A stretch of DNA of 26,468 nt from a virus: positions 1-26,468 of the IMG/VR virus record IMGVR_UViG_3300035699_000196, one strand, 5' to 3'. The position numbers were made by a program, and so were the translations under genes. Below, one piece after another: positions 1 to 7,302 of the stretch (the first letter of the stretch is position 1; each line of letters begins with the position of its first letter). The notes below the pieces were generated by a model. The model was not told where the DNA came from. It worked only from the letters and a program-made list of their open reading frames with translations, and did no database searches.

Positions 1-620
1 CTAACTAGATTATAAACACCACTAGATTTTCTATGGTCTTTAATCTTTGTTTTAATATCAAATTGTTCTTCTATAATTAATTGTAATTTAAGTAATTTAT
101 CATAGTTAGATGAAGAAATTTTAAAAACACTTCTTTTCCCTTTATTAATATTTATTTCACCAGTTCTTTTAGATTTATAATATTGTTTTCTATCACCATA
201 AGTAGCGGAACCGTCACCTAAAAAATAACCATATAGAAATGATACTTCTTCATCTAAATATTCAATACCTTCATTATTAAAATTTTCAACATTTCTAACA
301 TCTAATAAATCACCTCTTTTTAAATCTTTAGGTTTTATTTGTTTAGTATTTTGAAAAAGTGAGTGGTCTTCGGTTACACAAACTAATTTATCCTTTGTAG
401 AGACTCTATGTATTTTTTTATCTGTTTTATGACGATATATATAATTAATTTCTTTCCAACCATTTACGGTTAAGACTTCATATGGTTTGATTTCATAATC
501 TCTAAGTTCTTCTTCATCAATAAACTCTGAGTTAGGATTATATAAATCAGAGATTGGTAGAATATCTATCTCTTTCGTTTTTTTCCACCTGATAAATATT
601 GGAGTGTTAAAGGTTACTGA
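1..620 (-). other. Intein in DNA polymerase motif C (N-terminal 206 residues visible)
   Basis: The insertion begins with Ser at 618-620 directly after the Gly-Asp of motif C, starting SVTFNTPIF like archaeal pol-c inteins, which begin SVTGDT. Block B is visible as VTEDHSLF (the TxxH motif), the pattern of an ordinary class 1 intein with Ser1. A first LAGLIDADG motif FLYGYFLGDGSAT is intact, with its acidic residue, so a homing endonuclease domain is present. The second LAGLIDADG motif, block F, block G and the terminal His-Asn are beyond the window edge. Splicing should restore Gly-Asp-Thr-Asp-Ser, but that junction cannot be seen. Ser1 and the intact DOD motif contrast with the helicase intein at 4978-6072, so the two are unlikely to be recent copies of each other. 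Confidence 0.88.
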
Positions 621-2582
621 ATCTCCAACTAAAGGTGTGAATCCTTTATCAACAAAGAACCAAACCATTAATCTTAGATATTGTCTACCTCTACAAGTGG
701 TTTCTTCAGCACATTCAATATCACCCCAGTTAAATATGTTAGGTGCGCCCAAAGAACCAAAAAATGAGTTACCTAGAATTTTAATAGGTAATTGTTTCTT
801 ATCATACGTACTTGCTAAAGCTGAGTTTTCTTTTATTTGTTTTTTAGCAAAACCCAACTCTTCCTCAGTCATAGATTCACCTTTCGTATCTATAATCTCT
901 TGGAATGTTCTAACTTCAGCTTTATGTTCATTCATTAAACCTTTAAACTTATCCCTTGTATTTGCAATATAAAGTAACATACCTTTCATTACATCACTAA
1001 TATCCGTATCTGGGAATATATCCCAAGTTATTTCAATATTAGGGTATAGGGCAGCAAAGTCCAACTTAACAACATCAGTTCTATAACCAACTTCCAGTAA
1101 CCTAGATAAACCACCTGTAAAAGTTTGTCTTTCTTTTAACTCTGGTACGGCCAACCTATTCTCATACGACCAAGCTAACATAATCAATTTCCATATACCT
1201 GCGGTACCCATGGTTATAGACCTCATGTATGAGGTAGGTATTAACTTAGATAATAAGAAAGCTGCTTGGTTAAATTCAGCATCGACTTTTTCTGTTTCCC
1301 ATAAATCGTCAAGTAGGTATCTCCTTATAATCATTTTACCTTTGACAAGCTCATATCCTTCTTCTAATGGTTTTTCTTCAGTAATCTTATAATATGTACC
1401 GTCAGTATCATTAAAAGCGTAATCAGTAACGCTATCAGCCCACATGCTGTAAATCTTATCACCGTCCACATACACTCGGTTAGGTTTGTTCTTTTTAGCG
1501 TATTTAGTAATATACTTTAATCCAGCACTTTTTATATTGGAGTTAATTGCTTTTGCTCTACGCACAGCATGATAAACATCAATAATATTATAACCCCACA
1601 TCGTTGTTTGCTTGTAATACTCTCGCTCACCACCTAATTTAAGAGATTTATCAACTCTTTTTATTTTGTGCTCACCAGTAGGGTCCAAAGTTTTGGCCAC
1701 CAATTCAATGTCAACACCTAAAATGTCGCATCTAGTGAAAATAAAATCCCAGTCAAAGTTTTCTGAGTTATAGCCAGCAATTGTATCAGGTTTTAATTTT
1801 TTAATAACCTCGAACATCTTGAATATAGCGAATAACTCTTCTTCTCTATCGTCAACATCAGGACCTGTTTTAATTTCTATAATATCTTCGTAACCTCTAT
1901 TATCCTTTACACCGACTTGGAATATTCTTGCATCCTTATACCTAACTGGTTGATTTTTCTCATCGAACTCATAAAGTTTGGTCAAATCTTCGCCAGTACT
2001 CATTCGACTTTTAACGTCTTCTATTTCCTCACGTGATAATAAAGTACCTTTAGGTTTAAGTCCAGTTGTCTCTAAGTCAAATTGTAATCTGTGTAAATCA
2101 TCATAGTCATCAAACCCTTTAAATAAACGCTTACCTGATGCAATTAAGTATTGTTCGATAGGGTTGATTGCAACAAAGTTTCTTTTATCACTCTCACCAT
2201 ACACATCAATACCACCCTGCTTAAAGAAATTTAATAGTTTTCCATAAGGACCAGTACATTTGGCCATAAACTTAAAACCATCTTCCATCCTTGGTGCAAT
2301 ACCTTGGTTATTTAATGAAGTCTTTAGTCTAGTTATAGTAACGCCGAATTTCTTACAAGCTTGTTTAATCTTATTCCTTTTACCACCATACATTTTTTTT
2401 GTGATAGGTTCCTTAAACCAAACAAACGACGTGATATCATCTTTAACCACGTATTTACCCTTAACTGGGTCGTTTATTATTAAAGAAACTTTATCGGCAC
2501 CATAAGGTATTTCAACATTTACAATGTATTTTTGAGGGTTTCTTCCTTCTAAGAATCTTGATATTTGTTCATCGTTAATCAT
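1..2582 (-). CDS. Family B DNA polymerase (T4 gp43-like), partial, interrupted by an intein
   Basis: Replicative DNA polymerase with 3'-5' exonuclease. The frame is open from an ATG at 2580-2582 to the window edge, so the C-terminal extein and the intein C-terminus lie outside. Visible motifs: Exo I FDLETTGL (D169, E171), Exo II GYNSENFDWDF, Exo III YAFNDTDG, polymerase motif A LDFAALYPNIE (D508), motif B KKQLPIKILGNSFFG (N605). Motif C should follow as a YGDTDS-like turn, but after LVGD (D654) the frame continues as SVTFNTPIF, an intein start at the site called pol-c in archaeal polymerases. There is no Shine-Dalgarno sequence before the ATG. No late-type ATATTTAT motif precedes the gene, while a host-like -7 element does, fitting early or middle expression. 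The family call is firm. Completeness cannot be judged here. Confidence 0.93.
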   Translation of the reverse strand, partial: MINDEQISRFLEGRNPQKYIVNVEIPYGADKVSLIINDPVKGKYVVKDDITSFVWFKEPITKKMYGGKRNKIKQACKKFGVTITRLKTSLNNQGIAPRMEDGFKFMAKCTGPYGKLLNFFKQGGIDVYGESDKRNFVAINPIEQYLIASGKRLFKGFDDYDDLHRLQFDLETTGLKPKGTLLSREEIEDVKSRMSTGEDLTKLYEFDEKNQPVRYKDARIFQVGVKDNRGYEDIIEIKTGPDVDDREEELFAIFKMFEVIKKLKPDTIAGYNSENFDWDFIFTRCDILGVDIELVAKTLDPTGEHKIKRVDKSLKLGGEREYYKQTTMWGYNIIDVYHAVRRAKAINSNIKSAGLKYITKYAKKNKPNRVYVDGDKIYSMWADSVTDYAFNDTDGTYYKITEEKPLEEGYELVKGKMIIRRYLLDDLWETEKVDAEFNQAAFLLSKLIPTSYMRSITMGTAGIWKLIMLAWSYENRLAVPELKERQTFTGGLSRLLEVGYRTDVVKLDFAALYPNIEITWDIFPDTDISDVMKGMLLYIANTRDKFKGLMNEHKAEVRTFQEIIDTKGESMTEEELGFAKKQIKENSALASTYDKKQLPIKILGNSFFGSLGAPNIFNWGDIECAEETTCRGRQYLRLMVWFFVDKGFTPLVGDSVTFNTPIFIRWKKTKEIDILPISDLYNPNSEFIDEEELRDYEIKPYEVLTVNGWKEINYIYRHKTDKKIHRVSTKDKLVCVTEDHSLFQNTKQIKPKDLKRGDLLDVRNVENFNNEGIEYLDEEVSFLYGYFLGDGSATYGDRKQYYKSKRTGEININKGKRSVFKISSSNYDKLLKLQLIIEEQFDIKTKIKDHRKSSGVYNLV

Positions 2583-2607
2583 AAAACTATATTATACTTA
2601 TTACCTA

Positions 2608-2638
2608 CAAAGTAACTAGTATAATAACCGAAAAACAA
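2608..2638 (-). promoter_or_regulatory. Possible host-type promoter of the polymerase gene
   Basis: On the minus strand, TTACTTTG (2608-2615) differs at one base from the Bacteroidota -7 consensus TAnnTTTG. A TTG (2636-2638) lies 20 bp upstream, in the range of the -33 box. The -7 element is about 25 bp before the polymerase ATG. The match is imperfect and the region is very AT-rich, so this is suggestive only. Confidence 0.35.
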
Positions 2639-2681
2639 GTTTTTTGTAATAATTTTTAAAATAAAGTGGTGTTTACCAGGT

Positions 2682-2870
2682 TTGTCTATATCTCAAATAG
2701 TACGTAGGTTAAAACAACAATCTACTAAACAAATATGGTTACTACATCCCACATTACTTCGTAGAGAGTACTGGTACAAAAACATTTTATGGAGTGCAGG
2801 TTATTTTGTTTGTTCAATAGGTGAAGCAAATCCAGATACAATTCGTCAATATATTTTAAGTCAAGGTTAA
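2682..2870 (+). pseudogene. tnpA: 5'-truncated tnpA (IS200/IS605 transposase relic)
   Basis: The reading frame corresponds to residues 73-134 of the intact TnpA at 12066-12470, with the same SISQIVRRLKQ start of homology and the same C-terminus ending QYILSQG. It retains the C-terminal helix with the catalytic-type Tyr but has lost the HUH metal-binding histidines, so it cannot be a functional Y1 transposase. There is no proper start; the frame opens at a TTG that matches a Leu codon in the full copy. Upstream, similarity fades at about 2680. Confidence 0.85.
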
Positions 2871-2937
2871 TTAGTTACCTTTGTCGCTTACATCCCATCC
2901 ACGCTAAAAAGCGATGAATGGGTTTTACGCTCATGGT
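2682..2937 (+). mobile_element. IS200/IS605 relic: 3' half of tnpA plus left end
   Basis: This segment aligns without gaps to 12282-12537 of the complete IS605-type element, at a constant offset of 9600. Identity rises toward the end: several changes per 60 bases around 2690-2790, one change in 2821-2880, then none until about 2932. It keeps the left-end hairpin (CCCAT..CGCT/AGCG..ATGGG, 2894-2922) but lacks the first 72 TnpA codons, all of tnpB and the other end, so it cannot move by itself. The TnpA of the full copy might still recognise its single end. As in the full copy, ATAAA (TTTAT on the other strand) follows the inferred end. Confidence 0.85.
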
Positions 2938-2939
2938 AT

Positions 2940-3068
2940 AAAAATAAATTAATACAATTTATAGTTGATGATGATTTGTATGCTAAGTTATCTTCAAAAT
3001 TAATGAAAGATGATGTAAGTGTTTCAACTTATATGAGGAATTTAATTATCAAGGATATGGATGTATAA
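2940..3068 (+). pseudogene. 5'-truncated ribbon-helix-helix (CopG/Arc-like) gene
   Basis: A plus-strand frame right after the IS relic ends with TAA at 3066-3068. It encodes LIQFIVDDDLYAKLSSKL then DDVSVSTYMRNLIIKDMDV. This is the layout of an RHH DNA-binding domain: a short beta strand, a first helix, a turn with V-S-V-S, and a second helix. No ATG lies in frame between the IS end and the strand; the first is an internal Met at about 3006. The start was therefore probably lost when the IS inserted or decayed. It overlaps the 3' end of the convergent gene at 3042-3404 by 27 bp. The RHH call is from pattern only. It could still be translated from a non-ATG codon. Confidence 0.5.
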
Positions 3069-3404
3069 CTCGTCTTTTATAGGGACGATTAATTTACCTG
3101 AACCATCATTAAATCTAATTGTGAATTCACCCACATAGGTACCAGCTTTTCTAGTTTCTTTTTCGCTAAATTGATAGCCGATGTAGTATTCTTCACTAAT
3201 CCTGTCAGGTTCTGGTTCTTTTAAAATACATAGAGCTTCTTTACCACCTATTCTTTTGATTCCTGTATTAGCATCAGTCATACAGAACGTAATAATGGAA
3301 TCCTGTAACCTATCGTGAAAATTATCAAAATCATTTCTACCATCGTTAATTAACTCCATTTTTAATCTAGGTAAAGTACTTCCTTTATTTATGTAAAAAT
3401 CCAT
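3042..3404 (-). CDS. BppU-like phage structural protein (putative)
   Basis: A 120-aa protein whose layout resembles the N-terminal domain of BppU-type baseplate upper proteins. It opens FYINKGSTLPRLKMEL, then a strand with IITFCMTDANTG, a central YYIGYQF strand, then AGTYVGEFTIRFNDGSGKL and a closing P-x-K-D-ELYIHI strand. Such all-beta domains anchor fibres or adhesins to a baseplate. It lies downstream of glutaredoxin on the same strand, 23 bp away, but has its own ATATTTAT motif on the minus strand 15-22 bp before the ATG. This suggests late expression, unlike the helicase-glutaredoxin pair. The fold is inferred from pattern; the phage-structural role is supported by the promoter-like motif. 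Confidence 0.5.
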   Translation of the reverse strand: MDFYINKGSTLPRLKMELINDGRNDFDNFHDRLQDSIITFCMTDANTGIKRIGGKEALCILKEPEPDRISEEYYIGYQFSEKETRKAGTYVGEFTIRFNDGSGKLIVPIKDELYIHILDN

Positions 3405-3418
3405 TGTTTATTTTTATA

Positions 3419-3426
3419 ATAAATAT
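3419..3426 (-). promoter_or_regulatory. Candidate late promoter motif (minus strand)
   Basis: Read on the minus strand, TATATTTATTATAAAAATAA precedes the ATG of the 3042-3404 gene. It is the same ATATTTATnATA pattern seen before plus-strand structural genes at 6697, 12771, 15292, 16846, 17902, 19298, 19332 and 23325. Its orientation follows the gene, which argues for function rather than chance AT-richness. Confidence 0.5.
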
Positions 3427-3427
3427 A

Positions 3428-3679
3428 CTACTCTAATGATTTAATCAACTCAATTGCTTCATCTATCGTATTGAAACTTCTGGTTGGTATTAATATATGG
3501 GGTTTCTTGATGATTATAGGTATTATGGGTTTACCAACAAACTCATATAATTTATCAACATGTTCTCTATTTTTGTCATTATCCACGTCAATGTCGGTAT
3601 ATTCAATATTACCCCTCTGTAATTTGGTTTTTAAATCATTACAGTATACGCATTCTTCACTTGTATATATTCTAATCAT
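3428..3679 (-). CDS. Glutaredoxin
   Basis: An 83-aa thioredoxin-fold protein with the glutaredoxin dithiol motif CVYC (C10, C13) after the first strand MIRIYTSEE. A cis-Pro-type segment GKPIIPIII follows at about residues 49-57, and a C-terminal helix DEAIELIKSL closes it. The length is standard for phage glutaredoxins (T4 NrdC is 87 aa). In T4-like phages these proteins reduce ribonucleotide reductase or other phage thiol enzymes; no reductase gene is visible here, so its partner is unknown. Its ATG overlaps the TGA of the helicase gene in an ATGA arrangement, which indicates translational coupling and a shared transcript. Confidence 0.88.
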   Translation of the reverse strand: MIRIYTSEECVYCNDLKTKLQRGNIEYTDIDVDNDKNREHVDKLYEFVGKPIIPIIIKKPHILIPTRSFNTIDEAIELIKSLE

Positions 3680-6606
3680 AGTTTTAAGTCATTTTCTTTT
3701 AACTCACCCAAAAGATTTGCCATCCTTTCACTGTGTTTATCACCTTTAGTTAGTATCTCATCAATATTTTTTTGTTTACTCATAACAGAATACCACATCA
3801 TTAAAGAAATAGTACCTCTAAATAACTGGTAATATACCGATACATTGTTTTTTTGACCAATTCTATAACTTCTATCTTCTGCTTGTTCATTATCACCTGG
3901 TACCCAACTAAAAGAGTTGAATATTACAACCGTGGCCTCAGTTAAGGTAATACCGACACCAGCTGATGTTATGTTACCAATGAAAACTTTTGTTTTCTTG
4001 TTATTTTGGAATTTATCAATTGATTCTTGCTTAGCTTTACTGCCCATTCTACCATTATGTATAACACACTTATTACCGAAGTGTTCAGATAACTCCTCTA
4101 GTTCTTCAGTAAATGTTGTAAATATAATAACTTTCTGGTCTTGTTCAATAGCTTCCTCAGCTAACTCAATTGATTTAGGTATTGTTTCCATCGCAATGAA
4201 TTTTCTCAATAGACCTAATTCAACTAAATCCTTATGTACTGAACTTGTTTTACGTTTACCTTCTTCAGCTCTTTTTTCTAAGTACTCTTCCCACAAGTTT
4301 TCGTATTCTGACCAACCACGTTTAGATAAATCATGGTACATTGTAGTTATGGTTTTATCTGGCATATCTAATGCTTCAGATTTTAATCTTCTTAACAAAC
4401 TGTTTTTAGTTCTAATACCTAATTCAGCTAAATTTGACGCTCCATCAGTAATCCATATTTGTTTAGTTCTACCGTTTTTAAGTTTTTTATAGAAACGCTT
4501 GGCATCACAATATCTTGTGGCAAAAAACTTCCAGTTAGCACCTAATGGTGATTTTATTAATTTTAATAGGTTGAAAAAATCCATTGGTTTATTGGCAATT
4601 GGTGTACCTGTTAATAACCAAACTTTTTCTATATTACCACGCTCTATAATGTCGTTCATTATTTTAGTTCTTTGAGCTTTAGGGTTTTTAATTTTATGAG
4701 CTTCATCCATGATAACTAAATCATAATTTTCTTTCATGATATCCTCATAGTAAGGTTCATTTTTCTTACGAGGACCTGTTGAATGAAAATTCTTTAGAAT
4801 GTCATAATTTATAATTGTATATTGACCAACGTCTGGCCAGTTACTACCACTAACTATAATCGCTTTCTTACCGAAGCTTTCAACTTCCCTTTGCCAAGAT
4901 ATCTTAACACTAGCTGGACATACGATTAACACTTTTTTAGCTCCAACTTCTAAAGAGGATATAATTGATTGATATGTATTATGTGTAACAATACCATGAT
5001 TAATAACAAATAATGAGTCTTCAGCATCAACCTTAATACACACACTATCACCTTCACCAATAGATTCTATATTTTTAATGTATCTACCAACCTTATATTT
5101 TTCAGGTGTGTTATATTCATCAGCTTTTCTCTTTAACCTAAATGGATTCATCCCTTCTGGTAATTTAATATTTAAACGATAAGCTTTTTCATCATCTGAA
5201 TTTTTATAAGGACCTATTTTACTCTTTTTTCTTACAATACCACCCAAACTATGTACAATTTCAGCCACATCATCAGCTAATTGTTCAGATACACTACAAT
5301 ATTCAGTTCCAGTAAAATTTCCGCTTTTTGATTTCATACAATGACCATCAGTGTCCATAAGACCTTGAAGGATAGCTAATCTATCTTCAATTGAAGAATA
5401 TTTATATATTTCTGGAATGAATTTGGTGTGAGATAAAGTACCATTTAATTTAAGTGCACATACTTCTTCTTTTAAATTATTTAAATAATTTAATCTTATA
5501 TTAAAACCACCTGAACTTTCATTAACACATTGATTTTTAAATATTTCATCAAAATCAGCTTTATGTAAGCCAATACTAATAACACCCGTTTTTTTGATAT
5601 GTCCACCACCCAAAGTAACACCTAATAAATAAGGTTCAATAGGTAATTTATATTCATTTTCAAATTCAATTGGTTTAACAATTGGAATTTGCCATTTGTT
5701 TTGTCCATTAGGTTGTTTGTAATATGTTTTAAACTTATAAGGTCTTTTCTCATTCCATCCAAAACCCCTTTGTTCTAACTCTAATTCTTTATCCAACATT
5801 TGTTCGATTGTTAAATTAGTGTATCTAATTAACCGATTTTTATTATTCACACTACCATTATTTGCTGTAACAGTCCACATATGTTCTTTACAACAAATAG
5901 TAGAATATCCATCATTAAATGTTATTTTAAATAAATCTTTTTTAGGTTGTGGGTGAACTTCAAGAACTTTTGTTTTTTTACCATCAGAACCAATTACATA
6001 ATCACCCACTTTTAAATCGCCAATTTTAACCTTTCCAGTTGGTGTGTAAACTAACTCATTGATAATCACCGCTTTACCCAAACCCATATCGTCAGCTAAA
6101 ATAGCACCATCTCTGCATGATAAAAATTCAATTCCAGTTTTTTGGTGCTCATAAGGTAACCTACAGTCAGCGTCCATTTTTTCGTACCTCTCCCAGTCAA
6201 TATCTAAATCACACTCAGTAAAATAAGGGTCATCCAATACCATAGTTTTTGGTAAGAAATACATTTTAGCGTGTTTCTGATTCCTCTTAAGCTTACCGTA
6301 TACGTGATAAGTTTTTTCTTGGTCAGCTAACATGGCTTGAATTAGAATTCTTTCTGGAACAAAAGATAGATTTTCTTTTTCCTTTAAAGAGTTACCCAAT
6401 AATGGATTTATTTCAACCACCTTGTTTAAGACTTGAGGTGGAGTATCGTGAAAATCAGTTATGTACTGAGATTGCCCTTCAGTTAAACTTATTTTACCTG
6501 TTTTGAGTAACTTAGATTTTAACTCCTTTATATAAGGGTTGATACCTTCGTATGTTTGCAATAAAGTTACTGCACCCCTACCCTTTAAATCATTTATATC
6601 TATCAA
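3676..6606 (-). CDS. SNF2-family DNA helicase/translocase with intein in the Walker A loop
   Basis: A 976-aa precursor. The exteins form an SF2/SNF2 ATPase of the SMARCAL1-like type, a role similar to T4 UvsW in fork remodelling. Motifs: Q-like region PYEHQKTGIEFL (about 151-162), motif I ADDMGLGK-[intein]-TYQSI, motif II MDEAHKIKNPKA (DEAH 634-637), motif III LTGTPIANKP (666-669), and motif VI QAEDRSYRIGQ (908-918). Without the intein, a protein of about 611 aa remains. The annotated start is TTG (6604-6606): an in-frame TAA lies 18 bp upstream of it and no ATG lies between, so a non-ATG start is needed. The gene ends in a 4-bp overlap with glutaredoxin. No late-type motif precedes it, fitting expression with the polymerase. 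The enzyme cannot bind ATP until the intein leaves, because Gly-Lys and Thr of the P-loop are separated. Confidence 0.92.
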   Translation of the reverse strand: MIDINDLKGRGAVTLLQTYEGINPYIKELKSKLLKTGKISLTEGQSQYITDFHDTPPQVLNKVVEINPLLGNSLKEKENLSFVPERILIQAMLADQEKTYHVYGKLKRNQKHAKMYFLPKTMVLDDPYFTECDLDIDWERYEKMDADCRLPYEHQKTGIEFLSCRDGAILADDMGLGKAVIINELVYTPTGKVKIGDLKVGDYVIGSDGKKTKVLEVHPQPKKDLFKITFNDGYSTICCKEHMWTVTANNGSVNNKNRLIRYTNLTIEQMLDKELELEQRGFGWNEKRPYKFKTYYKQPNGQNKWQIPIVKPIEFENEYKLPIEPYLLGVTLGGGHIKKTGVISIGLHKADFDEIFKNQCVNESSGGFNIRLNYLNNLKEEVCALKLNGTLSHTKFIPEIYKYSSIEDRLAILQGLMDTDGHCMKSKSGNFTGTEYCSVSEQLADDVAEIVHSLGGIVRKKSKIGPYKNSDDEKAYRLNIKLPEGMNPFRLKRKADEYNTPEKYKVGRYIKNIESIGEGDSVCIKVDAEDSLFVINHGIVTHNTYQSIISSLEVGAKKVLIVCPASVKISWQREVESFGKKAIIVSGSNWPDVGQYTIINYDILKNFHSTGPRKKNEPYYEDIMKENYDLVIMDEAHKIKNPKAQRTKIMNDIIERGNIEKVWLLTGTPIANKPMDFFNLLKLIKSPLGANWKFFATRYCDAKRFYKKLKNGRTKQIWITDGASNLAELGIRTKNSLLRRLKSEALDMPDKTITTMYHDLSKRGWSEYENLWEEYLEKRAEEGKRKTSSVHKDLVELGLLRKFIAMETIPKSIELAEEAIEQDQKVIIFTTFTEELEELSEHFGNKCVIHNGRMGSKAKQESIDKFQNNKKTKVFIGNITSAGVGITLTEATVVIFNSFSWVPGDNEQAEDRSYRIGQKNNVSVYYQLFRGTISLMMWYSVMSKQKNIDEILTKGDKHSERMANLLGELKENDLKL
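4978..6072 (-). other. Class 3-type intein in helicase P-loop, with degenerate LAGLIDADG endonuclease
   Basis: A 365-aa insertion (A179-N543 of the precursor) between Lys and Thr of GLGK|T; removal restores the P-loop exactly. The first residue is Ala, so no N-terminal nucleophile exists. Instead the class 3 signature is present: Trp two residues after the block B His (KEHMW; H242, W244), Cys at the block F position (SVCIKVD; C523), and Thr before the terminal His-Asn (IVTHN; T541, H542, N543), followed by Thr+1. Class 3 inteins use the block F Cys to start splicing. The endonuclease core has LAGLIDADG motif 1 as LLGVTLGGGHI, with Gly where Asp is expected, and motif 2 intact as LQGLMDTDGHC. 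Cleavage activity is therefore doubtful, while splicing residues look complete. Confidence 0.9.
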
Positions 6607-6696
6607 TTTTTTAAGTGTTTAACAATATATTATATTACTTAATATAGTTATTTTTAATAAAAAGTAAAGTATATCGTCAGATTTACTAATAGTTAA

Positions 6697-6704
6697 ATAT
6701 TTAT
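6697..6704 (+). promoter_or_regulatory. Candidate late promoter motif before the neck gene
   Basis: TTAAATATTTATCTTTAAA ends about 22 bp before the ATG at 6727. It lies in the 120-bp divergent region between the helicase (minus) and the start of the plus-strand structural genes. Confidence 0.4.
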
Positions 6705-6726
6705 CTTTAAAGCTAATAGATTAACC

Positions 6727-7248
6727 ATGAGTAACGGAAAAAGAAAAATACCAATTAAGAGAATAAACAAGTTTTTTTCAGGTGAAGATTTTGATTTAGA
6801 AATTGAAATGGGTAGAGAATCTATGGAAGGTGATGGTAACTTCACAGTTATTTTGTATAGGGTTGATAGAGAGACGACACAATCTGATGACATATATAAT
6901 GAAGCTAACGCTAATGAATTGAATTACCACCCACCTGTTGAGTTATACGTCACTCCTACAATTAATGAAGCTAAGAATTTAACTTATAATGAGTCAAACT
7001 TTAGGTATCAAGAAGATGGTAATTTAAGTTTTATTGTTTATGTAGAGCATTTGAACGAATTAGGTGTTGACGTTACTGTAGGTGATTATGTAGGTTATCC
7101 AATTAATGAAACTGACATGATTTATTTTAGTGTAACTAACGCTGGTGAAAAGAACTACGACAATAAACACACAATAATGGGTTATAAAAGCGCTTATAGA
7201 ATGATTGAGTGTACTATAGCCAATGAAGATGAATTTAACGGAAGATAA
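6727..7248 (+). CDS. Putative neck/head-completion structural protein
   Basis: A 173-aa protein that I do not recognise by motif. It opens the plus-strand structural run, directly upstream of the gp15-like gene, where T4 carries gp13/gp14 neck genes. The middle and C-terminal parts are rich in beta-type segments (NLSFIVYVEHL, GVDVTVGDYVGYPIN, MIYFSVTNAG) and end with IMGYKSAYRMIECTIAN. The GDYVGYPINETDMIYF stretch recalls the GDLIYFPMDNSLFEI segment of T4 gp14, but the similarity is short. It has no signal peptide or membrane segment. A candidate late promoter lies upstream. I hold it to be a virion connector or neck protein by context; the exact family is uncertain. Confidence 0.45.
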   Translation: MSNGKRKIPIKRINKFFSGEDFDLEIEMGRESMEGDGNFTVILYRVDRETTQSDDIYNEANANELNYHPPVELYVTPTINEAKNLTYNESNFRYQEDGNLSFIVYVEHLNELGVDVTVGDYVGYPINETDMIYFSVTNAGEKNYDNKHTIMGYKSAYRMIECTIANEDEFNGR

Positions 7249-7302
7249 ATATTATAAAATTATGACTAAAGATAATTTAACTAAATTTAATAAAATAACA
7301 TA

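Noticed and set aside
604-2505. Plus-strand reading frames opposite the polymerase
   Set aside because: They lie antisense to a continuous family B polymerase frame with all motifs and have no homology-like features.
3917-4492. 191-aa plus-strand frame opposite the helicase
   Set aside because: It is antisense to conserved helicase motifs; its hydrophobic composition is a by-product of the complementary strand.
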